A stretch of DNA of 64,000 bases from Yamagishiella unicocca (Eukaryota; Chlorophyta; Chlorophyceae; Chlamydomonadales; Volvocaceae), in assembly GCA_003116995.1 (NCBI GenBank), contig BDSL01000046.1, positions 558,001 through 622,000 on the forward strand, read 5' to 3'. Both the position numbers and the translations under genes were made by a program. Below the pieces are notes generated by a model that saw nothing but the letters and a program-made list of their open reading frames with translations, was not told the origin of the DNA and did no database searches. Each line of letters begins with the position of its first letter. Position 1 is the first letter of the stretch. Positions 9,777-19,196 of the stretch are shown here, one piece after another.

Positions 9777-12700
9777 ATGAATAGGCTCCTCAGCGTGTCT
9801 CACCATCCGGCTATAGTCCGCGCTTTCCAGCAGAGCTCTGTGAACTCGTCTGGATCGCTAGGCGGTACCACTTCGTTCTCCGCTCTCGGCTCGTTAGTTT
9901 CCGGCAACTGGTTCAGCACAGCGGCAGCAGCGCCTCGGAACGACGTTGCCGACGACGACGCGCGGCAAAGCGCCAGCGGATTAGAATCAGCTTCAACCTC
10001 GCACGTCTCCTCGGGAGCAGAGCGGCCAGCGGCAGCGCCCGGGGACGCAGCCGCGGTCGCTGCCGCCGCGCCGTCGGTACCATCGCCATCCTCCGGCGCG
10101 TTAGCGCCACCCCCACCACCCTCTGGCCACCCAGCTAGCTCTCCTCAGAGGAGCGATCACGATGTATCCCCTCCAGCCGGAAGCTATTGGGACCCAGGCC
10201 ACACCGCAGCCCAGCCGCAGCTGCTGCAGGTGGTGCCGACCCCCGAGGGGGCTCCGCGCGACAAGCTGCTTCTGCGCGACTTCATCCAGAACTCCCTCTA
10301 TCACCCGGTAGGCCGGCGGGGTGGGACCTGATACTGCTGCTACCGCTGCTGGGTGTGAAATGTGGGCTGCGCGTGCGGTGCTGCGGGGCGGCAGGACCTG
10401 TCGGGCGCGCCATCCCTGGCGGCGGCACGGGCGGCGCACCGTGGTGGCGGGGGTTGGTGGGTTTCGAGGGAGACCCGTGGATGCCCGAAAAAACCGTTTA
10501 AAACAGGCGTTTTGATATGCATGCTGGAGAACTGGGTCGGTGCGAGTGGGCGAGAGGGTGGGAGGTGAGGGCGCTGCTGCATGGTTCCGGAGCCGTGGAG
10601 CGGCGGCGCGGCTCAGCTGCTGCGGAGGGTCGCGGTGTGCGGCTGGGTCGTCCGCCCCCCCTCAGGCATCACCTACACCGGGGTGCCGCGAGGTGTTGGC
10701 ACGGTCGCGGGAGCGGAGGGCACCGTCGCAGCCCCGGAAGGAGGGGGGCAGGCAGCGTGGGCGGAGGGGGGTCGGGAGGCCGCAGCCACTGGCGGCCCGG
10801 TGTTGGGCGGAAGCCCACAGTGCCAGAAGCGGCAGTCGCAGCGGTGGTAGCGGCAGCAACGAGCACTGTGGCATTGAGGCAGCGGGAGAGGGGAGAAGGG
10901 AGTCATTGACGAGGTCGGAGAGGCGTGCAGGCCCACTGTAGCGCCCCCGTCGTGCGCCTGCACCCCTGGCGGGGGATGGGCGTCGTCAGGAGCCAGGTGC
11001 TGCTCACAGGGGCTGCGCTGCTTCGGCCGGCGGGAGTCAGTGAACCCTCAGCCGCGGCTCTTGTGTATGCATGTCGTATGCAAAAGGAGCCCCAAACCCC
11101 CGTTCGATGCTTCACTCGGGCTTCATTGCGTAGGATGCCGGGTGCGGTTGCGTGATGTGGTGCTCTTTGGCTGCCTCCCGCCCGCTCCCCGCCGCAGACG
11201 CTGGGGTACTTCAACGCCCCCACGCCGCCCGTGGGCAGCATGGGCAACCCAATCAACTACTGGCGCATCTACTGCCGCGACGAGTTCAACATCATGGTCA
11301 AGAAGAAGTACCAGGAGCTGGAGGTGGGGGGGGGGAGGGCGGGGGGTGGTTGCGAAAAAGAGCCGGGTACTCGACGTGGGAAGTGTAGCTGGCGCATCGG
11401 CTTCGGACACCTCGTCGCGTGCGCATGCTGGTGCGCTGAGATTGACCCCCCCAACGGGGAACCTGTGAAAACGACGCATTGGCGGCCGATTAAGGGAAAA
11501 GGAATAGACGGTAAAGTGCGGTAGCGTGTGAAGCGTACAACGGATTACCGTGGTAGTGAATGGGGACGTGAAGGAGCTGGAGGGGCGGAGGAGGGTGCGG
11601 CGGGGGAGAGCAGCATCGGGCGCTGCTGGCTGCGGGAAAAGGGCGGTTATTAGAGACTGGGGCCATGGCTGTGGCTGCGCTGCAAAGCCAGCGCACGCAT
11701 GGATGCGCCGCGTCAAGGTGTCAGGCCGACCGCTGCCTCACATCTCCCTCCTGCCGGCGCCTCCCCCCCTCTGCCCCCACGCCCCGCCCTCAGACGTCCT
11801 TCTTGACCCCGGCCGAGCTGTTCAGCCCCTGGTACGGCGCCTGCATAGCTCGGCACATGGTGGAGCATCGGAGGTAGGCCGGGGGGAGGAGGGAACCCAT
11901 GGGTCGGCACCGGAAATGAAGCCAATGAGGAAAATAAAGCCAATGAGGAAAATAAAGCCAATGAGGAAACCTTTGGGACACTCGCATGGAATTGCATGCT
12001 GGAGAATGGGGAGGGGGGGGGCGAAGGAGCGAAAGCAGGCTTATGGGGGAAAGGAAAAGAGGGAAGGAGCGGTGGAGGCAGCCACCCCACCGCTGGGTGA
12101 ACACCACTCTGGTCCCCCCGTCCAGTCCTAGTGCCGCAGAGCCTTGACCACAGCGGCTGCGAGGATTGGTTGTTCTATGCGATGACGATACAACATGTAG
12201 ACCTTGTCGATTAGCGCTTGGACCCGACACCGAACAGCAAGTAAAATAATCCGTCCTACGAGTTGGATGTGCTGGCCATGACAGGAGTGCCAGGTTTGCT
12301 TCACGCCCTCCCCTCTCCCCCCCCCTCACGCGCCTCCTCGCGCTCCTGGTTAGGCACCACCTGGCCATGGAGGGGCAGCCGCTGCATATCGTGGAGGTGG
12401 GCGGAGGCAACGGCACACTGGCCCGGGACATCCTGGTGAGTGCTCGGGGGGAGGTCAGAGGGTTCTCGGTAGGGCTCCATGTGGGTGTTGTAGCTCGGGC
12501 AGGGACCACGCCCGCTGCCTCTGGCAAGCCAGATCGCGGAAGCAGCCAAGCAGGCTTCGTCCTGCGACCGCGAGCGCTGTCAGTGGCGCTGTCGATGCGC
12601 ACGTCCTTGAGCACCCCTGCGTGACTCCCCCCTACTCGAACCCCGCCCCGCCCCTTGACCCGGCCCCTGACCCGGCCCCTGACGTTCGGCCCCTCAGGAC

Positions 12701-14274
12701 TGGCTCCGAGACAACCGACCGCAGGACTACCGCCAGACGTCGTACACGTGCCTGGAGATCTCCACCAGCCTGGCGGCGCGGCAGTACGACAAGGTGGTAC
12801 GGCAGGGCGACCACGGCGGCCACTTCCACCTGCGGCGCGGCAGCGGTCTGGACCCCGCCACCTGGGGCCCCGAGCGGCGCTGGGAGCACACCTTCGTCCT
12901 CATGATGGAGGTGCTCGACAACCTGCCGCACGACAGGTGGGTTTCGAGGGAGACCCGTGGATGCCCGAAAAAACCCGTTTAGAACAGGCGTTTTGAGATG
13001 CATGCTGGAGAACTGGGTTGAGGAAACGAAAGACAGAGGTCGTATGTCGACCTTCGGCGGCTAAGGTGCATCGGCGGCGGCTGCATCAGCTGCATAGACT
13101 AAGAGAAGCGAGGACCCCGCGTGACGCAAGGAAACGTGTCGCGGAACCGGTTTGTTTGGGTGGGCGGATGGGGGTTGAACCCTAAAAACCCGTAGATAGG
13201 CACTTGGAGGGTCAGGGTTGTGGTGACGGAATCACCTGCGCTGGTGGTTAGTGGACGTGGTGAGACAGCTGGCGGTGAGCTGAGGACATTATTGCTGAGG
13301 GCCTTATTGCTGAGGAGTTTCGTGTTGGTTTAGAGGCGGATGGGCGGGGGCGCTCTCATGCAAGGCTGCTGCTCCTCTTCCGACGTCACTCACCACACCA
13401 CCATTCACCACCACCAACAACAACAACAACAAACCCACCACCAATAAGCACAAACCCGCCGCCACCATCACCACTGCCACCACTGCCACCACTGCCACCA
13501 CTGCCGCCAATGCGGCCAATGCGGCCAATGCGGCCACTGCCACCACTGCCACCACTGCCACCACTGCCGCCACTGCCACCCCCGCCACCACCGCCACTAC
13601 CAGGGTGTTCCGGCGGCGCTCCAATGACCCCTGGCAGCAAGCCGTCGTGCGACCGGCGGCGGCTGCAGCAGCGGCTGGGGACCCAGGCGCGGCTCCCGGT
13701 CCCGGTCCCGGTCCCTCCCTGGAGGCGGGTCCCTGGCAGGAGGTAGCCGAGCCGCTGAGCGACCCACTGCTGGGCCGCACGCTGGCGGCGGTGTACCAGG
13801 CACCCAGCCGCGAGCAGCAGCTGGACGCGCGATTCAACGCGGTGCTAGACTTCATACTGGCCAGGGGTGAGGCAGGCCCTTGGGAGGGAGGGGAGAGGGA
13901 ACTGGGCGGCTGGGCGACTAGACGGGGAAGCCAGCAGGGCACCGCCTTTTCCTGCACCCTTTACACCTGCCCGCATCACCACCACCATCACTACCACCTC
14001 CCGGGGGGACACGGTCCCGCTCGCTCCCCTGCCTCTCCCGCCGCCCAGACGCCCAGCCCACCAGCCGGGACGAGGTGCTCTGGCTGCCAACCGCCTGCGC
14101 GGCCTTCCTGGAGCTGCTGCACAGCGTGCGACCCAACCACTCGCTCATCGCGGCGGACTTCGACAAGCTGCCGGACGTGAAGCTGCCGGGGCGCAACGCG
14201 CCGCTGGTGGCGCAGAAGGTGCGGCCCGGGGGGGGGCCCTCGGGCACGGGGAGGGGGAGGGGCCGGGCGGTATG

Positions 14275-14307
<33 letters not shown>

Positions 14308-17300
14308 TTTATAAATGCTGAGCTGAGCCGCGAAGGAGACGGAGCGCAAAGAGACCAAGAAAGGAGGCAAGGCGAGGCGTCAATAGTTACCGAAAGAAGC
14401 CCAGAGTGTGTCCACGAGCAGCCAAAATTCCGATTATGTAGACGCTGTCCGCGCAGCGCTCCGGTAACCAGAAGGACGGTGGCGGGCGGCTGAGCTCCAG
14501 TAGCGACCCAAACAACCGACGCCGCACTGCTGCGGCGTAGGCTTGGCGCGAAGCTCCGACAACGACTAAGCCTAAGTACCTAGTAACCTATCCTAGTGCG
14601 CAAAGCAGGGGTGTATGTAACAACTTCGCGTGCAATGCCAGTAACAGACAGAGTGCCCAGCACAGGAATCCCAGCCCATGCCAAATGCGAGGAAACTGAC
14701 CTGGGAAGGAGAGGAAGAAGGACCAGGCGAAGCAGCAGAAGGTTAGCGTTAGGTTGAAGAGCGAAGGAGACATGCGGGGCGGATGAAAAGGCAGGGACAC
14801 ACGTGAACGCGCCGCGGCTACGGAAAAGTGGTGTAGTAAGGCATTGTTAGTAAAAGAAATGAGGATAAACGTGAAGAAGTGGTATAAGTGCATGCAATGC
14901 AGCGTGCAGTACAGCGACCTGACGCTGTGTGATGCGGTGTGGTGCGGTAAGGTGCTGAATGATGCGGTGATGCGATGGGGCCGGCGGGCGGGCTCGCAGA
15001 GAGCACCCCACCACGCCGGGTGTCCCAAGTGGGTCGGCGCATAGATCCCACCGGGGGAAGGAGGGAGACGGGTGCATGCACATGCCGTGGGGGAGGTCGG
15101 CCAGGCGGTATCAGGGCGGGCGCAGCCGAGGCTTGCGGGTCCCGTGGTGAGTGTCATCTACCGCTGGGGGGTGCGTGTGTTGGTGGGCGGGCACTGGCAC
15201 GGTGGCGGGCGGGGAAGGGCCCGGTAATAGTAGTCGTAGTCATAGGAGTAGACGGTGACGTAGTAGACAAGTAGACGTAGTTGTAGTCGGAGACGTAGAT
15301 AGCAAGTAGACGTAGTAGTAGTCGGAGGCGTAGTAGGAGTCATAGTACTAAGGGGGTAGCAGGCGGGGCAAGGGGGGGGGTGCTAACCGGGGGGGCCCGC
15401 AGCCGGAAGCGGGGCCGACAGATGACGGACGGCGAGGCGGATCCGGACGGACAAGGCGATGTTGGGATGGCGGCGGTGCAGCCAGTAGGCGGTGGGGTGC
15501 CGGGCGCAAAGGTCATCACTGGCAGCGAGCAGGCGGTGTAGCGGGTAGCCGTTGGCAGCGAGGGCGAGTATGACACGCGCTACCTCCTGGACGAAATTGT
15601 CGACATCTAGGATGATGAACCGAAGGCGTTGAAACTGGCTCGTAAAGATGTTGCGCTTGGCTGCTTCGTTGACGTTGGACGACATGTGGACGAAGCGGCT
15701 GAGGCGGACACTCATGAAGGCGGGCTGCTCCCGCTTGTCATACAGCCGTGTGGTGAAGCGGCTGCACTGGCGGCCACCCACGGTGATGGGCTGGTGGACT
15801 AAGAGGATGTCAAGGAAGGGGAACTGGTCCGCGGGCAGGTGGGGGTGGTGTTGGGCCGGGATGTCAAGGACGTCGGGGTAGAGGCCATGCAAGCCCGAGG
15901 GGTGCTGATACGCCAGCGGCAAGAACTGGACGAGGAGGGGGTTGTTGAGGGCGGCGAGGTCGTCCAGAAAACGCTTGGTGAAGCGGAAGTGCTCGAGGAT
16001 AGCACGGCCCGCGGCGTCCACGTGGTGGTATTGCAGCAGGAATTGGTATTCGAACCAGCCCAGGAAGAGGTTAGCGATGAACGGAGCCGGTGGGATGCCC
16101 ATGGGGATGCCACAGACTTGTTGAACGAGGTACGCTCCGAAATGCACGAAGGCGGTGTCCAGGATGGTCCCGAAGAATGCGAGGAGGTCAGCGGAAGATA
16201 GATAGCGGATGGTGCTGTCGGCATGGGCCACCACGCGTTGGGCAGGTGCACGATCGCTCCAGAGGACTTGGTGGGAAGGCAGGGAGTGGTCGTCCCCGGG
16301 TGGTGCGGCTCTGGTAGTAATCTGGATGCTGCGAGCGCCCACGTGTTGATAGCAGGCCGTAGTCAAGGCGTGGAAGGTGTCCCGTAGCAGCTGGTGGGGG
16401 ATGTTGGTGTAGAGGCGAGTGAAGTCATGCATTTGGGGTGCCGTGAAGCCAGGGGAGTCGACGTCGAACTGCTGCGCATTGTACTGGTGAAGCATCTGGA
16501 TGACGTCAGCCGAGTTGAGGCAGAACCAGGGGGCGAAGCCATCGGGCAGGGTTGCACGCCAGAGGTCTTCGAACGTCTGGGAGAGCAGGGCGCAAACCTT
16601 GACGGCGAGGCGGCCGGTGAGGGAGGAGGGGCAGTTGTGGGAACAGCTGAGGAACCGCATCGTGCGGGGCGTCTTGTGCATCTTGACAGTGCCGCTGTAG
16701 TAGGCATCCGGGGCGTCGGGCGGGTAGACGAGGTCCAGGTGGGCGACGGCGGCATTGGCGGCGGCAAGGCCCGCATTGCGGTCAGCGATGGAGCGGGGTT
16801 GGTAGTATTGCGGATTGGAAGTGAGGTCGGCCATGACCGTGGCGGCGTAGAACTTGGGGCAGATGAGCTGGAAGGTGGCCGCACTCTTGTCCGTGACTGA
16901 GATGACGAAGGTGCGCTGGAGGTGGCCGAGCGTAGTCATATCGCCATCGGAGAGGATCATCCAGCGGAAGCCGTCGATGGGGGAGGCGATCAGGTGGTGC
17001 CGTAGGAGGTCGACGAACATGTTGGCCCAGTCGCTGAGAGCTCCAGGGGTCAGATGGGCGGCGGTTTCACGGGTGCGCGCATACCGGTGTGCAGCGGCCT
17101 GGACGGCCTCCAGCACGGCGGAACGGGGCGGGGACGGACGGTGGGCGCGGTAGCGAGCGCCGGCCCGCCAGAACCACAGGAGGCGGTCCGTTAGCACGGC
17201 GGTGGAGGGGTCCGTAGGGTTTTAGGGTTTTAGGGTTTTAGGGTTTTAGGGTTTTAGGGTTTTAGGGTCATGACGTGCGTCGAGCCCTGCGGGATCATAT

Positions 17301-19158
17301 CCGGGTGAGTGGGGCACGAACACGGCGCCGCCTGGATGCGGGCGAAGCGCTCCGGGGTTATATGGCGGGCGGTGGAGGCGGTGTTGGCGAAGAGGACGTA
17401 CAGCGGGTCACCTTTGGTCCAGTGGACGAGGGGGACGTCGGGGAGGCCGTCGGGGACGGTGGCGAGGAGCGCAGGGTGTCGAAGGAGGTGGCCGAGAGAG
17501 GGGCCGGGCAGCCACTGGCGGAGCGGGTGGGGCAACCAAAGCTTCTCCTTGAAGTTGGGTAGGGGCCGGCGGTGAGCAGTGGCGTCGGCGGTGAGGCTGG
17601 CGCTGAAGAGGCGGAGGAGGTCAGAGGCACAGGCGGCCGAAAGGCTGAGTACGTCGGGGGAGTAGAAGGTGAGGTGCGCATACAAGGCGTGGACCGTGCG
17701 GATGGCGAAGTTGAGCTCGGCGGCGGCGAGGGCGCCATGGGTCTGCTCCCAGCGGTGGCCGAGGAAGCGAAGTCGGCGGAGGGCGTCCCGGTAAGCATAG
17801 CGACGGCGGCGTAGGGCGGCGTGGGGAGGGAAGTCGGCTGACAGAGCAACGGCGGGATTGAAGGCAGCGGGGTCGGCAGCGATGAAGCGGACCTCAAACG
17901 CGGTGTTGAGGCCCCGGGGGTGGAGAGGCGGGCATGTACCGATCCGCTGAACCCATACCATCTCGCGAGCCTCCCCAATGGCGCGGAAGGTGTCGGCCGT
18001 GTAGGGGGCGGGCACGGTCTCGAGGGGGAGAATAACCAGGCTGTCCAGACCCTGAGCCCAAAGGTGACGGGTGAAGCGGGGGGCAGTGAGGCCGCGCGGT
18101 ATCTTGTACGTGGCGGCCCGAACATGAGTCTGCAGCCGGCCGAGGGAACTGAGCTGGGTGCTGCCGACGTAGCACCCAAGGTGGGGCGCGTCAAGGAAGA
18201 AGGCGACGTAGATGACATGGTGGTGGCGGAGCGGTTGGACGTGGAGCGCGGCGTGGGCCGCGGCTGACAGGAAGCGGGCGCGGGTGTTAAGCAGCGAGGT
18301 CACGAGAGCGTTGGGCGTGGGGTTGCTGGGGCTGAGGAGGCCGGATACACGGCGCACGAGCGGCGCCTGCGGCCCAAGGGCCTGATGAGTCCCGAGCCCG
18401 AGCGCCGCGTCGGTGACGCAGGCGTTGAGCTCCGCGGCCCGCTCGGCGAAGCCAGCGTGCTCCTGAAGTAACCTGTGGGCCATGCGAGTGCACCTAGCAC
18501 GCGCCTACGCTAAGCCCGCCGTGAGTCAAACCTGAGTGTCCAAGGAAGAAAACGATGACTGCGCTGAGCTGAACTGGGGGACGAGCGGCTTGGGAGACTC
18601 TAAATGTGAGGCTATGGGCTGAAATGGCTGATAGCTGTCCGCTGAGCGGGCTGAACTAACTCAGACCGCGCCCAGGAGCTGCCCCAGGGAAGCCCAAGTG
18701 CATAGTTGTGTGTTTTATAAATGCTGAGCTGAGCCGCGAAGGAGACGGAGCGCAAAGAGACCAAGAAAGGAGGCAAGGCGAGGCGTCAATAGTTACCGAA
18801 AGAAGCCCAGAGTGTGTCCACGAGCAGCCAAAATTCCGATTATGTAGACGCTGTCCGCGCAGCGCTCCGGTAACCAGAAGGACGGTGGCGGGCGGCTGAG
18901 CTCCAGTAGCGACCCAAACAACCGACGCCGCACTGCTGCGGCGTAGGCTTGGCGCGAAGCTCCGACAACGACTAAGCCTAAGTACCTAGTAACCTATCCT
19001 AGTGCGCAAAGCAGGGGTGTATGTAACAACTTCGCGTGCAATGCCAGTAACAGACAGAGTGCCCAGCACAGGAATCCCAGCCCATGCCAAATGCGAGGAA
19101 ACTGACCTGGGAAGGAGAGGAAGAAGGACCAGGCGAAGCAGCAGAAGGTTAGCGTTAG

Positions 19159-19196
<38 letters not shown>

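Larger units (their letters stand above)
14301..19160 (-). mobile_element. Penelope-like retroelement with GIY-YIG endonuclease (Chlamys-type)
   Basis: A 4.86-kb unit bounded by 454-bp direct repeats and flanked on both sides by (GT)n. Read on the minus strand the order is: terminal repeat (19160-18707), 220-bp leader, GIY-YIG ORF (18483-17254), telomere-type array, reverse transcriptase ORF (17197-15383), about 630 bp of untranslated sequence with a TAG/GTAGTC-rich tract near 15222-15345, and second terminal repeat (14754-14301). An endonuclease upstream of the RT is the permuted domain order described for the Naiad/Chlamys clade of Penelope-like elements. The terminal repeats would be pseudo-LTRs. 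It sits antisense in intron 7 of the DUF185 gene, enlarging it to 5.2 kb. The two terminal repeats show no mismatch or indel when read side by side, which suggests recent insertion. Confidence 0.9.

Noticed and set aside
14301..14754. Hammerhead ribozyme in the terminal repeats
   Set aside because: Penelope-like pLTRs often carry hammerheads, so I looked for a CTGANGA...GAAA core on both strands. None was recognisable by eye; a covariance-model search would settle it.
17215..17268. True chromosome end or assembly join at the telomere repeats
   Set aside because: Sequence on both sides belongs to one retroelement bounded by matching terminal repeats and then to one host gene whose exons join in phase, so the array is internal.
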